Source of the DNA: an uncultured Planktomarina sp.
GTDB taxonomy: Bacteria; Pseudomonadota; Alphaproteobacteria; Rhodobacterales; Rhodobacteraceae
Direction: 5' to 3'
NCBI GenBank assembly: GCA_905182455.1
Contig: CAJJBJ010000002.1
Location: forward strand, 186,001 to 250,000
DNA: 64,000 nucleotides
Shown piece after piece: positions 1 to 10,000 of this stretch. Position numbers and translations under genes: made by a program. Every line of letters begins with the position of its first letter. Positions within the stretch are counted from its first letter, which is position 1. Under the pieces are notes generated by a model that saw only the letters and a list, made by a program, of their open reading frames with translations, was not told the origin of the DNA and made no database searches.

Positions 1-2
1 CC

Positions 3-494
3 GCCCTATCGCCCATGGGGCTTCAATGGTTTCCGATTCCATGGATTGATGGATCTTCTGAGGAAGATTCGGCGAATGGTTTGCGCGCGGCGGCCTTAGA
101 TTTGGAAGCCTATCTCGACGGTGTTATGGTGGATTATGATCTGCTGCCCGAACAGGTGATCATTTTTGGATTTTCGCAAGGCACAATGATGGCTTTGCAT
201 GTGGCCCCACGGCGCGAGGATCCTGTTGCAGGGGTTGTGGCTTTTTCTGGACGTCTTCTAGAGCATGAATTGTTGGTCGATGAAGTTACCTCTTTTATGC
301 CTATATTGCTGGTGCATGGAGATGAGGATGATGTGGTACCTATTGACGCTTTGCCCCATGCGGCAGAAGGCTTGGAGGCGGCTGGGTTTAAGGACGTTTA
401 CGCACATGTAATGAAAGGTACGGCCCATGGCATTGGGCCTGATGGTTTGCAGGTGGCTTTGGCCTTCATGCGGCAACAGCTTGCAATGGACTAA
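3..494 (+). CDS. Phospholipase/carboxylesterase family alpha/beta hydrolase, 5' end cut off by window
   Basis: Only the C-terminal part is present; the frame is open back to the window edge, so the ATG at 15 is probably internal. Counting from that Met, the nucleophile elbow GFSQGT lies at 53-58 (Ser54 in GFSQG), the acid in HGDEDDVVP near residue 105 and the catalytic His in GTAHGI at 138, giving a complete Ser-Asp-His triad. The WFPIPWIDG stretch near the new N-terminus is typical of the small serine esterases of this family (about 210-225 residues), so roughly 50-60 residues are missing upstream. Such proteins hydrolyse short carboxylic esters or lysophospholipids; the substrate here is unknown. 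It stands alone, 112 bp before an HNH gene on the same strand. Confidence 0.85.
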   Translation, partial: ALSPMGLQWFPIPWIDGSSEEDSANGLRAAALDLEAYLDGVMVDYDLLPEQVIIFGFSQGTMMALHVAPRREDPVAGVVAFSGRLLEHELLVDEVTSFMPILLVHGDEDDVVPIDALPHAAEGLEAAGFKDVYAHVMKGTAHGIGPDGLQVALAFMRQQLAMD

Positions 495-630
495 CGCCCC
501 TCGAGATTTCTACATACAGGACTTGCCTGATTAATTTCCCTAGATATAGTATTCTCAAACATCAAACGGGGCGTCCCATCGGCGCCCAAGATGGTTTAAT
601 TTTGAGTTGACTTGCTGCGGGGCGACAGGC

Positions 631-1215
631 ATGGGCGGAAATTTCAGGACAGACTTTGTGAGGGAGCCGTCGGGTTTGACCCAGAGGCCCGCTTTGGTGC
701 TGAACGCAGATTTTCGGCCACTGTCGTATTACCCATTGTCTCTGTGGAGCTGGCAAGATGCGGTGAAGGCTGCTTGGCTCGATCGGGTGCAGATTGTTGC
801 GGAATATGACGAGATTGTTCGCTCTCCCACCACCGAAATTCGAATTCCATCTGTGGTGGTGCTACGCGACTATGTGAAGCCGCAAAATACCGTGGCTTTT
901 ACGCGGTTCAATCTGTTCTTACGCGACGAATTTTCCTGCCAATATTGCAGCGGGTTAGGAGATTTAACTTTTGATCATGTGGTGCCACGCGCCCGTGGCG
1001 GCATAACCAGTTGGGAAAATGTGGTGGCGGCCTGCTCAAAGTGTAATCTCAAAAAAGGGTCACGCAGTTTGAAACAGTCCGGAATGCTACTGCGCAAACC
1101 TATTAGAAAGCCACAATCGGAAGAGTTGCGCAATTTGGGGCGCAAATTCCCGCCAAATCACCTTCATGAAAGCTGGGTTGATTTTCTCTACTGGGATGCA
1201 GAGCTACAGGCCTAA
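631..1215 (+). CDS. HNH endonuclease
   Basis: The C-terminal half carries a clear HNH/zinc-finger nuclease core: CxxC (CQYC), then DHVVPRARGG, ENVVAACSKCN and LKKG. The N-terminal part (ALVLNADFRPLSYYPLSLW) is the conserved leader of a widespread alphaproteobacterial housekeeping HNH family of about 190-200 residues. I start it at the ATG at 631 (MGGNFRTDF), which fits the family; a TTG at 607 would add eight residues with little family resemblance. It is predicted to be a cytosolic DNA-cleaving or nicking enzyme, but the cellular role of this family is not established. Its stop overlaps the stop of the convergent radical SAM gene by 4 bp. Confidence 0.85.
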   Translation: MGGNFRTDFVREPSGLTQRPALVLNADFRPLSYYPLSLWSWQDAVKAAWLDRVQIVAEYDEIVRSPTTEIRIPSVVVLRDYVKPQNTVAFTRFNLFLRDEFSCQYCSGLGDLTFDHVVPRARGGITSWENVVAACSKCNLKKGSRSLKQSGMLLRKPIRKPQSEELRNLGRKFPPNHLHESWVDFLYWDAELQA

Positions 1216-2162
1216 CCTGAACAGCTGGCCCCACCCAAAACACAGAATTTTGCACAATGGGGATGGTTGAGAGCCACATCTGTTTCAGCTTCTTGTAGGC
1301 TGGTACCCAATTCAAACTCCGGCGCATATGCCAGAAGCGTGCAGGCCAAAACTGCGGGCTTATTGGCCCCTTTGCGCTTGACCACCATCCGCGAAGAGGC
1401 ACACATTAGACTGCTAGGATCTTTGTTGAGAATCCCCCAGCAGGCTGTTGTAATTTCGGGAACTTCCACTGTTTTGTCCAGCTCGGGGAACAGCACTGTA
1501 GCCGCTGGATTTTGCGCATCAATGTCATAACCATGTTCGGCGAACAATGCGCTATAGCCTGTGCGGCTGGCGCTGTCGGTGTCGCCCCAAATTGTGCGAC
1601 CAGCCACCGCCATCCGAATGCCCGCATCGCTCAACCAATTCATTCCGGCCAAAGTTTTTTGAAATGCTCCTTTGCCTCGCTCGGTGTCGTGCTGCTCTTC
1701 ATTGAAGTGATCCAAAGAAATTCGAAGCGTTAACTTTCCGGGGTAGGCAGTGTTCAGCTCGGTGAGGCCATAGCGCATATGTTTGCGCATCATCGGTAGC
1801 ATTGCGTTGGTCAAAATAAGCACCTCATAGCCTGCGGCCAAGCTGCGTCGGGCCATTTCGATCATCTCAGGGTTCATGAAGGGCTCGCCACCCGTAAAGC
1901 CAATTTCGCGCACCTGCCAATTGCGGGTGATCAACTGCTTCAAATAATAGCTAACCTCATCTGCAGTTATATAGACCAACGCATCATTGGTTGGGCTGCT
2001 GTCGATGTAACAATTAACGCACTCAATATTACATAACGTGCCGGTATTGAACCAAAGTGTTTCCGGATGGGTTAGTGCCACACGGGCCCGTGCTTCGCCT
2101 TTGGCGGTTATATTTTGGTTAGAAAATTTATTTTTGTTGGCGATAATGATGTGATCGTCCAT
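1212..2162 (-). CDS. Radical SAM protein with C-terminal Cys-rich (SPASM/twitch-like) segment
   Basis: The 316-residue protein has the radical SAM [4Fe-4S] motif CNIECVNC (Cys44, Cys48, Cys51; CxxxCxxC) followed by FTGGEP, the SAM-binding element. The C-terminal third has further cysteines (LMCASS, LACTLL, HPHCAKFC, GASCSG) that could bind an auxiliary cluster, as in SPASM/twitch domain enzymes. It resembles MoaA/PqqE-type proteins in layout but lacks the GG motif that would mark it as MoaA, and there is no peptide precursor or cofactor operon beside it. The reaction is therefore unknown. It is monocistronic, convergent with the HNH gene and divergent from zwf. Confidence 0.85.
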   Translation of the reverse strand: MDDHIIIANKNKFSNQNITAKGEARARVALTHPETLWFNTGTLCNIECVNCYIDSSPTNDALVYITADEVSYYLKQLITRNWQVREIGFTGGEPFMNPEMIEMARRSLAAGYEVLILTNAMLPMMRKHMRYGLTELNTAYPGKLTLRISLDHFNEEQHDTERGKGAFQKTLAGMNWLSDAGIRMAVAGRTIWGDTDSASRTGYSALFAEHGYDIDAQNPAATVLFPELDKTVEVPEITTACWGILNKDPSSLMCASSRMVVKRKGANKPAVLACTLLAYAPEFELGTSLQEAETDVALNHPHCAKFCVLGGASCSG

Positions 2163-2329
2163 GAATAACCCATTTTAGTAATTTATACATACCGTCATAC
2201 ATCGCTATCCTCCAATAAAAAACCCTTAGCAAACATGCTGACACAGACGTGATTGCGCCCTATAAGGTGGACAGGGGCTTTGAGCCGTTGTAAGTCACCG
2301 TTAGCGCAAACATTTCAAAGGATCCTCAA

Positions 2330-3781
2330 ATGGTCTCCCGAGTAATTCCCGTTGATCCTTTTGATCTCATCATTTTTGGTGGCACTGGCGATTTGGCCCG
2401 TCGCAAGATTTTGCCGGGCTTGTTTCGTCGGTTTTGTTCCGGTCAAATGCCCCCCAACGCTCGTATCATTGGGGCGGCACGCGCTAATCTTGGACAGGCT
2501 GGCTATCAAGACATGATCCTCGCCGCAATTGCCGAATTTGGCGCGCCCACCGACGTGGAAAACGCCCAACTAGTCGCCTTCTTAGCTCAGTTGAACTACG
2601 TGGCTATAGATATTCGCGGTGATGGCGGTTGGGCCGAATTGGCGGCCATGGTGCGCAAAGATCTCGTAAATGCCTATTATTTTTCAGTAGGTCCTGGATT
2701 GTTTGGCGATATCGCATCGCGGCTGAATACATGGGGCATTGCCACACCAGAGGCGCGCATCGTGGTTGAAAAACCCTTTGGCCGCGATCTGGAGAGTGCG
2801 AAGAGCCTCAATGCAATTTTATCTGCACAATTTGACGAAAGCCAAATCTATCGCATTGATCATTACCTTGGCAAAGAAACTGTGCAAAATCTGATGGCCG
2901 TGCGCTTTGGTAACCTGTTGTTCGAACCACTTTGGAACGCTCAATATATTGATCATATTCAGATAACTGTAGCGGAAATTGTAGGTGTTGGCGGGCGTGG
3001 CGCTTATTACGATAAATCGGGTGCCATGCGCGATATGGTGCAAAACCACTTGATGCAGCTGTTGTGTTTGATTGCGATGGAACCACCGTCGCATTTTGAC
3101 CCCGATGCCGTGCGCGACGAAAAGCTAAAAGTGATCCGCAGCTTGGCAAAGGTTGAGCCGCATCACGTGGTGCGCGGGCAATATGACGCCGCCGCCACCA
3201 TGCCGAGCTACCGGGATGACGCTGAAAACCCGCGCAGTTTTACCGAAAGCTATGTGGCTATTAAAACCCATATTGAAAACTGGCGTTGGGCAGGGGTCCC
3301 TTTTTATCTGCGCACAGGTAAGAAACTGAAGGCGCGGACCTCTGAAATTGCAATTGTTTTCAAAAAACTGCCTCATTCGATCTTTGAAAAATCAAGCGAT
3401 GAAAAACAAAATGTTTTGTCTATTCAACTGCAACCCAACGAAGGGATGACGTTGGATGTGACCATTAAAGAGCCAGGCCCCGGCGGCATGCGGTTGATCC
3501 ACGTGCCTTTGGATATGACCTTTGCAGATGCACTTGGCGAGCATTCTGAGGACACACCTGATGCCTATGAACGCTTGATCATGGATGTGATCCGGGGGGA
3601 TCAAACCCTGTTTATGCGTGGTGATGAGGTTGAAGCGGCCTGGAAATGGACTGACCCGATCATCAATGCCTGGGAAAACTGTAACGATGTTCCCAAAATC
3701 TATGATGTGGGGAGTGCTGGCCCAGAGGATGCGATGGCGCTTATCCACCGTGATGGGCGTCGGTGGCGCGAAGTTAAATGA
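2330..3781 (+). CDS. zwf: Glucose-6-phosphate 1-dehydrogenase
   Basis: This 483-residue protein oxidises glucose 6-phosphate to 6-phosphogluconolactone with NAD(P)+, feeding the Entner-Doudoroff and pentose phosphate routes in the cytosol. The dinucleotide-binding GGTGDLARRK is at 17-26, EKPFG at 147-151 and the substrate-binding signature RIDHYLGKE at 175-183, with the catalytic His in the usual position. Length and start match the family. It is the first gene of a zwf-pgl-pgi operon; its TGA overlaps the pgl ATG (ATGA), implying translational coupling. The edd/eda genes of the Entner-Doudoroff pathway are not in the window. Confidence 0.97.
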   Translation: MVSRVIPVDPFDLIIFGGTGDLARRKILPGLFRRFCSGQMPPNARIIGAARANLGQAGYQDMILAAIAEFGAPTDVENAQLVAFLAQLNYVAIDIRGDGGWAELAAMVRKDLVNAYYFSVGPGLFGDIASRLNTWGIATPEARIVVEKPFGRDLESAKSLNAILSAQFDESQIYRIDHYLGKETVQNLMAVRFGNLLFEPLWNAQYIDHIQITVAEIVGVGGRGAYYDKSGAMRDMVQNHLMQLLCLIAMEPPSHFDPDAVRDEKLKVIRSLAKVEPHHVVRGQYDAAATMPSYRDDAENPRSFTESYVAIKTHIENWRWAGVPFYLRTGKKLKARTSEIAIVFKKLPHSIFEKSSDEKQNVLSIQLQPNEGMTLDVTIKEPGPGGMRLIHVPLDMTFADALGEHSEDTPDAYERLIMDVIRGDQTLFMRGDEVEAAWKWTDPIINAWENCNDVPKIYDVGSAGPEDAMALIHRDGRRWREVK

Positions 3782-4458
3782 TGCAGCTGTCGAGTTACTC
3801 AAATGCGGCTGAGATGATGCAAAGCTTGGCCGCGCAATTGGTAGATGAGCTGTCCGCAGCCCTGGTGCAGAATGGCCGTGCAACTCTGGCTGTTCCCGGC
3901 GGCAGCACGCCGGGCCCGTTGTTTGATTTGCTAAGTCAGGCTGATCTTGATTGGGCCAATGTTACGGTTATGTTAACTGATGAACGTTGGGTGCCCTCTG
4001 ATAACCCAAGGTCAAATACTGCTCTTATCAAAGGCCGGCTGTTGGTCAATGCAGCTCAAGACGCGGGCTATGTGGCACTGTTTGAGCCGGGTTGTGATCC
4101 GAACGTGGGGGCTGCCATCTTATCTGATCGCGTCGCACCCCATTTTCCGATTGATGTCTTGGTTTTGGGCATGGGTGCTGACATGCACACCGCCTCGCTG
4201 TTTCCGGGCGCTGCAGAGTTGGCTTGGGCGCAGAGTGCTGAGGCGGCAGCCGTTGTGCCGATGGTGCCAGTTGGTGGCGACCTTGAGCCTCGCGTGACCC
4301 TAAGCGCTAATGCGCTTACCAAGGCCATTTGCACCCATGTTTTGATTTTGGGCGCTGAAAAGAAAGCGGCCTTGGCACGGGCTCAGATTTATTCATCCGC
4401 CAAGGCTCCAATTGCCCAGTTTTTGCCAAATGCCACAGTGCATTGGTGTCCAAGTTAG
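3778..4458 (+). CDS. pgl: 6-phosphogluconolactonase
   Basis: The 226-residue protein belongs to the NagB/DevB-type lactonases, which hydrolyse 6-phosphogluconolactone to 6-phosphogluconate. VPGGSTP at 39-45 and TDERWVP at 67-73 are the phosphate- and substrate-binding signatures, followed by SNTALIKGRLL. It overlaps zwf by 4 bp and lies 9 bp before pgi, so the three genes form one unit for glucose 6-phosphate use. Function is well supported by motif and context. Confidence 0.95.
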   Translation: MMQLSSYSNAAEMMQSLAAQLVDELSAALVQNGRATLAVPGGSTPGPLFDLLSQADLDWANVTVMLTDERWVPSDNPRSNTALIKGRLLVNAAQDAGYVALFEPGCDPNVGAAILSDRVAPHFPIDVLVLGMGADMHTASLFPGAAELAWAQSAEAAAVVPMVPVGGDLEPRVTLSANALTKAICTHVLILGAEKKAALARAQIYSSAKAPIAQFLPNATVHWCPS

Positions 4459-4467
4459 GAATAATGC

Positions 4468-6060
4468 ATGTTTACGGCGTTGAAAGTAAAATACTCGGCG
4501 GTCAGAGATCGCAAAATAACAACGTTGTTTGATACAAGTAGGGCGTATGATTTTGCAGTACAAACGGATGGTTTGTTTTTTGATTATTCAAAAACCAACA
4601 TCGACCGCGAAACCCTTAGGATGCTGCTTGAGCTGATCAAAACAGCCGGACTTGCGGACAAGCGTGCGGCGATGTTCAGTGGTGAAAAAATCAATATCAC
4701 TGAAGACCGTGCGGTTTTACACACCGCCCTGCGCAAGTCCTCTGGAGCTGTCACCGTGGACGGGCAAGATGTGATGTCCGACGTGCTGGCCACCCGTGCG
4801 CGGATGCTTAAATTTGCCGAAGAGCTGCGCAGCGGTGCGCTGCAAGGGCGGGGTGGAGCCTATACTGATATTGTGAACATCGGCATTGGTGGTTCAGATC
4901 TCGGACCCGCAATGGCCTATCTTGCGTTGAAACCCTACTCACAAGGACCAAAAGTCCATTATGTCAGCAATGTGGACGGCGCGCATGTGACGGATGTCTT
5001 GGCCGGTCTTGATGCGCAAACCACATTGGTGATTGTAGCTTCCAAAACCTTCACAACCATTGAGACTCTCACCAATGCGGAAACCGCATTGCGCTGGATG
5101 GGGCAGAGCGTGGCCAACCCCGCGGATCAATTTGTAGCCCTCAGCACCGCTGATGATAAAACTGCAGCCTTTGGCATCAGTCCTGATCGGGTCTTTGGCT
5201 TTGAGGATTGGGTTGGGGGGCGTTATTCACTCTGGGGGCCGATTGGTCTGAGTCTTGCACTCGCGATTGGCTCCGACAATTTCACCGCGTTTTTGAACGG
5301 TGCGGCAGCAATGGATGATCACTTCCAGTCTGCTGACGGCGCTGACAACCTCCCGGTCATGCTGGCTTTGGTTGGGATTTGGCACGCACAGGTTGTAGGC
5401 TATGCCACACGGGCCGTCCTACCATATGAGCAACGCTTATCGCGGTTTCCAGCTTATTTGCAGCAGCTCGAAATGGAATCCAACGGCAAGAGCGTGGGCA
5501 TTGATGGTCAAGATCTTACCGTCTCCTCAGGCCCGATTGTCTGGGGAGAGCCGGGGACCAATGGGCAGCATGCCTTTTACCAGCTGATCCATCAAGGCAC
5601 ACATGTCATACCTTGTGAGTTTATGATCGCGCGGCAAGGCCATGAGCCCGATTTAACCCATCAGCATCAGCTTTTGCAGGCCAATTGCTTGGCCCAGTCG
5701 CAGGCATTGATGCTTGGGCGTGACTTGGATGCAGCGCGCGCTATTGCAGCCACCAAAGGCTTTGAAGGTTCAGAGCTGGAGCGCCAAGCCCGCCATCGGG
5801 TATTCAAGGGCAACCGGCCCTCTACTACGTTGATCTATCCTAAATTGACGCCCTATTGCTTGGGGCAGTTGATCGCACTCTATGAACATCGCGTCTTCGT
5901 TGAGGGTGTTATTTTGGGGATTAATTCCTTTGATCAATGGGGGGTGGAGCTGGGCAAGGAATTGGCCACCGCTCTTGGTCCTGTAATTTCAGGGGCACAG
6001 CCCGGCCCTGAGAATGATCCCTCGACCCTAAATTTAGTGTCAAAACTAACGCACGGCTGA
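4468..6060 (+). CDS. pgi: Glucose-6-phosphate isomerase
   Basis: The 530-residue protein interconverts glucose 6-phosphate and fructose 6-phosphate. GIGGSDLGP at 139-147 is the first sugar isomerase element; [13 protein letters not shown] is family signature 1 and [10 protein letters not shown] near the C-terminus is signature 2. The length is typical of the long bacterial enzyme. It is last in the zwf-pgl-pgi operon and ends 2 bp before the stop of the convergent Gfo/Idh gene, with no obvious hairpin terminator between them. In organisms with the Entner-Doudoroff route this order lets fructose 6-phosphate re-enter the oxidative branch. Confidence 0.97.
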   Translation: MFTALKVKYSAVRDRKITTLFDTSRAYDFAVQTDGLFFDYSKTNIDRETLRMLLELIKTAGLADKRAAMFSGEKINITEDRAVLHTALRKSSGAVTVDGQDVMSDVLATRARMLKFAEELRSGALQGRGGAYTDIVNIGIGGSDLGPAMAYLALKPYSQGPKVHYVSNVDGAHVTDVLAGLDAQTTLVIVASKTFTTIETLTNAETALRWMGQSVANPADQFVALSTADDKTAAFGISPDRVFGFEDWVGGRYSLWGPIGLSLALAIGSDNFTAFLNGAAAMDDHFQSADGADNLPVMLALVGIWHAQVVGYATRAVLPYEQRLSRFPAYLQQLEMESNGKSVGIDGQDLTVSSGPIVWGEPGTNGQHAFYQLIHQGTHVIPCEFMIARQGHEPDLTHQHQLLQANCLAQSQALMLGRDLDAARAIAATKGFEGSELERQARHRVFKGNRPSTTLIYPKLTPYCLGQLIALYEHRVFVEGVILGINSFDQWGVELGKELATALGPVISGAQPGPENDPSTLNLVSKLTHG

Positions 6061-6062
6061 GG

Positions 6063-7148
6063 CTATAGCTCAATAACCCTTTTTTCTAAAGCTGACTTCT
6101 GGGCGGCTTGTCCCATGCGCACAGCCCAAATACCGTCTTGGAGACCCACCTCAGCAGAAAGCCTTCCCAATACAGCAGCTTGGAATCTCTGATGTTGATA
6201 GAAGGTTGAGCCGTTGTGATCACCGGCGGCCAGCAAAGCTGTTGGCACTGGCGTGTCGATGCGGGTTGGATTCATCGGGCTGCGGGGGCTGAGGATTATA
6301 TGTGGCACGGGTGGCTCGGCCATATGCTCCGGCCAAAACCGGGCTGGGCCCGGCACATTGCAGGCAATCTTGCCCTTTGGACCAACGGCATGAATTTCCT
6401 CCTGGTATTCGGAGCCTTCGGCAAACATGCTCAACTCCAGCATCGCGCGTGCGCCATTGGCAAAATCTACTATGACATAGCCGCAATCCCAAATGTCTGG
6501 GACTTGACCGTTATAGGTCTCATCGAGATGGTTGACCTCTTGCCCCGCACTGGCCATGATACGTACCGGATCAGATCCCAAAATAAAGCGCATCAGGTCA
6601 AAGAAGTGACAACACTTCTCGACCAATGTGCCACCAGAATTTATGTTGAAGCGGTTCCAATCACCAACTTTAGGCAGAAACGGAAACCGATGCTCGCGGA
6701 TGGTCAGCATTTTGATCCCGCCGGTGATCTCTTGGGCCTGTGCTATAAGTGCGGCAACCGGTGGCATATAACGATATTCCATCGCCACCCAAACTTGACT
6801 TGGGTAGGACTGCGCAAATGACTGAGCCAGCGCAAGATCTGCCGGATCGGTGAACAAGGGTTTTTCACATAGAATAGGCAGGGCACGTTGGGCGGCAATC
6901 TCGATAAGCTGAGGCATGTGGCAATGGTTTGGACTGACAATTACTAAGCAATCCAATGGGTCATGCGCCAAAAGCGTTTCAAGACTGTCGACCATCACAG
7001 CTTGGGGCAGGGTTTGTGCCGCAAGCGCCCGCATCTCTAAATCTGGTTCAAAAACCACTGAAATTTCGACATCTTCTAGCAGAGCAATATTACGAATATG
7101 CTCACGGCCCATCATGCCACAGCCGATCAATCCATAGTTTAGGGTCAT
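6063..7148 (-). CDS. Gfo/Idh/MocA family NAD(P)-dependent oxidoreductase
   Basis: A 361-residue Rossmann enzyme: the N-terminal GLIGCGMMG binds the dinucleotide, and LCEKPL in the middle of the Rossmann domain is the family EKP motif carrying the active-site Lys. The C-terminal alpha/beta domain includes the HFFDLMRF segment. Family members oxidise or reduce sugars, inositols or related cyclic polyols; the substrate is not evident. It is immediately downstream (9 bp) of a GntR regulator on the same strand, so the two are co-transcribed and the regulator probably responds to the pathway metabolite. The divergent genes encode a flavin monooxygenase and an aldo/keto reductase. Confidence 0.9.
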   Translation of the reverse strand: MTLNYGLIGCGMMGREHIRNIALLEDVEISVVFEPDLEMRALAAQTLPQAVMVDSLETLLAHDPLDCLVIVSPNHCHMPQLIEIAAQRALPILCEKPLFTDPADLALAQSFAQSYPSQVWVAMEYRYMPPVAALIAQAQEITGGIKMLTIREHRFPFLPKVGDWNRFNINSGGTLVEKCCHFFDLMRFILGSDPVRIMASAGQEVNHLDETYNGQVPDIWDCGYVIVDFANGARAMLELSMFAEGSEYQEEIHAVGPKGKIACNVPGPARFWPEHMAEPPVPHIILSPRSPMNPTRIDTPVPTALLAAGDHNGSTFYQHQRFQAAVLGRLSAEVGLQDGIWAVRMGQAAQKSALEKRVIEL

Positions 7149-7157
7149 ATCATATCC

Positions 7158-7871
7158 TTATTTGATGCGGGCAACATAACGTGCCACGTTTGGATCGTAC
7201 CAATTGCGGGAAAATTCAAGAGGCTTGCCGGTATTTGCCCAAGCGATTCTTTCGACATATCCGGCCGTGTCGCCCGGACGCAGACCAAATTGATCTACGC
7301 CCCAGTACGGAACTGGCGCGAAAGTTACGTGATCTTCAGCGCGCACAATCCAAAATCCAAACCGAGTTTGGTAGGTATGATAAAGCGACTCTGACACCTC
7401 GTGACGCCCAACAGACGTGGCGACAGATCCGTCCAACCAAATTTCCTCCAAAGCCGCGGGATGATGGTCTAAGTACCGCAATCTGCGAAAGCGAAACCCA
7501 TGCGTATCAGGGCCAAAATAGGGGGTCTTTTGGGGCTTGGGCAGCCGGTCCACGGTGAGTAGTTCTGCCGTTGGAAGTCCAGCGCCTGTAAGCGATTCTA
7601 ATCGAAAAAAAGAATATAAATTAGAGGCTTGTGGAGAAGAATTTACGTAATTTCCTGAGCCATGCTTGGGTTGAATGAGGCCTTGTTTTTGCAACATATG
7701 CAAGGCCTTGCGTAATGTGCCAACTGCGACCCCAAACTCGGCCGCCATCGTCCGCTCGGTCGGCAGGCGTTCCCCACCCAAAAGCTGGCCGGCATGGATG
7801 CGCCGAGCAATCACTTCGCTGATCTGCACATAAGCCGGTAAAGAGCCAGAATGTGGTGTGGTTTGTGTCAT
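7158..7871 (-). CDS. GntR family transcriptional regulator, HutC subfamily
   Basis: The N-terminal winged helix (about residues 8-75; LPTERTMAAEFGVAVGTLRKAL, tip GSGNYV) is followed by a UTRA-type effector domain (RLESLTGAG, FRFRRLRYLD, LEEIWLDGS), which defines the HutC subfamily. I use the ATG at 7871; a GTG at 7892 would add seven residues but has no ribosome binding site. The protein likely represses its own operon and the divergent monooxygenase genes from the 84-bp intergenic region. UTRA domains usually bind sugars, sugar phosphates or small acids. Confidence 0.9.
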   Translation of the reverse strand: MTQTTPHSGSLPAYVQISEVIARRIHAGQLLGGERLPTERTMAAEFGVAVGTLRKALHMLQKQGLIQPKHGSGNYVNSSPQASNLYSFFRLESLTGAGLPTAELLTVDRLPKPQKTPYFGPDTHGFRFRRLRYLDHHPAALEEIWLDGSVATSVGRHEVSESLYHTYQTRFGFWIVRAEDHVTFAPVPYWGVDQFGLRPGDTAGYVERIAWANTGKPLEFSRNWYDPNVARYVARIK

Positions 7872-7955
7872 GGAGTCTCGGAATTGATACACTATTGATT
7901 TATATTTAAATGCGGGTTTAAATGGATTAATGCAAGTAAAGTTTTTTATCCGCTC
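7872..7955. promoter_or_regulatory. Divergent promoter region with direct repeat TTTAAATG x2
   Basis: This short AT-rich spacer must hold both promoters of the GntR-Gfo/Idh and the LLM-AKR-flavin reductase units. It contains TTTAAATG at 7905-7912 and again at 7917-7924, exactly 12 bp apart, each including the palindrome TTTAAA. These are the best visible candidates for the GntR binding site, but AT-rich repeats of this size can arise by chance. Confidence 0.4.
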
Positions 7956-9114
7956 ATGAGCATCGTTCCCATCACCTCCGCAGGGTTAAATGCCCTAGAA
8001 GTGTCGTGGTTTTCGGCGCTCTGTTCTGACGACTACCAATATTTGGGCATGCCAGATGGGGCGCTGCGTTCATCTTGGGAGCATTGCAGTCAGATTGTGC
8101 AAAAATCTGAGGCCAATGGTTTTCGCAATATCCTCTGCCCATCCTCTTATCAGGTAGGCCAAGACACCCTGTCTTTCGTCGCTGGCTGTGCGCCAATTAC
8201 TGACAATATCAATATGCTGGCTGCCATCCGCTGTGGTGAGATGCATCCCATCATGTTGGCGCGCACAGTGGCGACGCTGGACCACATGCTCAAGGGGCGG
8301 TTGACGCTCAATGTGATTTCCTCAGATTTTCCCTGGTCAAAAAGAACCAAGCCCATACCGCTATCAACGATCTCGTGAGGTTGTACAAATCTTGAAACAG
8401 GCCTGGACCCAAGATGAGATCAACTTTAATGGCAAAATTTATAATTTTGAGGGGGTAAGCACAGAGCCTGCGCGGCCCTATCAGCAAAATGGTGGGCCTT
8501 TGCTATATTTTGGTGGCTATTCACCCGATGCTATTGAGCTTTGTGCGGAGCATTGCGACGTGTATCTGATGTGGCCTGAGAGCAAAGAAGATCTGGCCAA
8601 CAGGATGCTTGCAGTCAATGCCCGCGCCGAGGCTCATGGCCGCACGATCGATTATGGTTTGAGGGTGCATATGATTGTCCGTGACACGGAGGCCGAAGCG
8701 CGGGAGTTTGCCCGCGAATTGGTTTCAAAGCTGGATGATGACACAGGAAGTGCAATCCGTGACCGCGCCCTTGATAGCGGCTCTCTTGGCGTGTCGCGAC
8801 AAGCGCGCAACCGAGATTTTGCCGATATGGAAGGTTTCATTGAACCGCATCTCTGGACTGGGGTAGGGCGAGCCCGTTCAGGCTGTGGGGCCGCATTGGT
8901 GGGATCCGTGGATCAGGTGTTGTCTGAGATAGAATCCTATCAGAAAATGGGCATGCGCTCCTTTATATTTTCAGGATATCCACATCTTGACGAATGTGAC
9001 TATGTGGGAAAACTGATTTTGCCCGAATTAAAAACCTGTTCTCTGCCGCATGAGTATGGCCGCGTTCCGACCACAACGCCTGCAACACCCCTTGGAAATG
9101 GACCCCGTCGATAA
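7956..9114 (+). pseudogene. LLM-class flavin-dependent monooxygenase (SsuD-like), broken by a one-base insertion
   Basis: Two frames together encode one bacterial-luciferase-like monooxygenase of about 385 residues. The first frame (7956 to a stop at 8378) ends sensibly at SSDFP; the family sequence then continues in the next frame (GQKEPSPYRYQRSREVV, LKQAWTQDEINFNGKIYNFEG, PLLYFGGYSPDAIELC, DVYLMWPES). The junction is TTT-CCCT-GGT at 8328-8337: one base too many within 8331-8334. Intact, such enzymes use FMNH2 from a partner reductase and O2 to oxidise alkanesulfonates or similar compounds. Its likely partner reductase two genes downstream is also damaged. It overlaps the aldo/keto reductase start (TAATG). 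Either a true frameshift mutation or a sequence error. Confidence 0.88.
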
Positions 9115-9998
9115 TGGAACGTATTTCTCTTACTAATAACGTCACGCTGAGCCGGTTGATTTATGGTATGTGGCGGCTGTCGGATGATACCGATACCAGC
9201 GCGTCACATGTTCAGGCCAAGATTGAAGCCTGTTTGGCGCAGGGCATCACTACTATGGATCAGGCCGATATCTATGGCGGATACGAAGCGGAAGAGGTTC
9301 TGGGCCATGCTCTTCGCGCCGCGCCACAGCTGCGCGACCAGATCGAAATTGTTACCAAATGCGATATTTTGGTGGGAGCAGGTCGCTATGCCAGCACGCG
9401 GGTGAAGCATTATGATACTTCGGCGGCTCATATTGCAGCCTCTGTGGATCACTCCCTGCAGTTAATGGCGACGGATTATATTGATCTGTTGTTGATTCAC
9501 CGTCCAGATCCGTTGATGGATCACCGCGAGACCGGGGCGGCGTTGGATGCGGCGGTGGCTTCAGGTAAAGTGGGCAGTGTTGGGGTATCAAACTTCAAAC
9601 CTCATGATTGGAACTTGCTGCAATCAGCGATGCAGACCCCTTTGGTCACGAACCAAATTGAGATCAGCGTGTTGGAAACTAGTGCTTTTACCAATGGGGA
9701 TTTGGCCTTTTTGCAAGAGCGTGACATTCCACCCATGGCATGGTCACCCTTGGCGGGTGGTTTATTATTTTCAGATGAAAACCCAGCTTTGTTGTCTCTT
9801 TTAACTGAAATAGGAAACGGCGATGCTGCATCATCCAGTGTGGCATGGCTGTTGGCCCACCCAGCCCGCATAATGCCAATTTTGGGAACAAATAGTTTGA
9901 GTCGGATTAAAGCGCTGTCGCGGAGTTGCTCGTTACCGATGGATCGCGAAACATGGTTTAAAATTTATACTACTGCCCTCGGTCATGAGGTAGCCTAA
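9114..9998 (+). CDS. Aldo/keto reductase (YdhF-like)
   Basis: A 294-residue TIM-barrel oxidoreductase using NADPH. The catalytic tetrad is visible: Asp49 (TTMDQADIY), Tyr54, Lys82 (IVTKCD) and His129 (LLLIHRPDP). The segment GVSNFKPHDW and the C-terminal PILGTNSLSRIKAL loop, which binds the NADPH phosphate, are typical. The start ATG overlaps the stop of the monooxygenase gene, so they are translationally coupled. It probably reduces or oxidises a sugar-like or aldehyde intermediate of the GntR-controlled locus; the substrate cannot be read from the sequence. Confidence 0.92.
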   Translation: MERISLTNNVTLSRLIYGMWRLSDDTDTSASHVQAKIEACLAQGITTMDQADIYGGYEAEEVLGHALRAAPQLRDQIEIVTKCDILVGAGRYASTRVKHYDTSAAHIAASVDHSLQLMATDYIDLLLIHRPDPLMDHRETGAALDAAVASGKVGSVGVSNFKPHDWNLLQSAMQTPLVTNQIEISVLETSAFTNGDLAFLQERDIPPMAWSPLAGGLLFSDENPALLSLLTEIGNGDAASSSVAWLLAHPARIMPILGTNSLSRIKALSRSCSLPMDRETWFKIYTTALGHEVA

Positions 9999-10000
9999 AA

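Noticed and set aside
8328-8340. Programmed +1 frameshifting at a CCC-T slippery site in the LLM gene
   Set aside because: CCC followed by T is a known slippery context, but the other six breaks in the window have unrelated contexts, and no stop codon or stimulator lies at the expected position.
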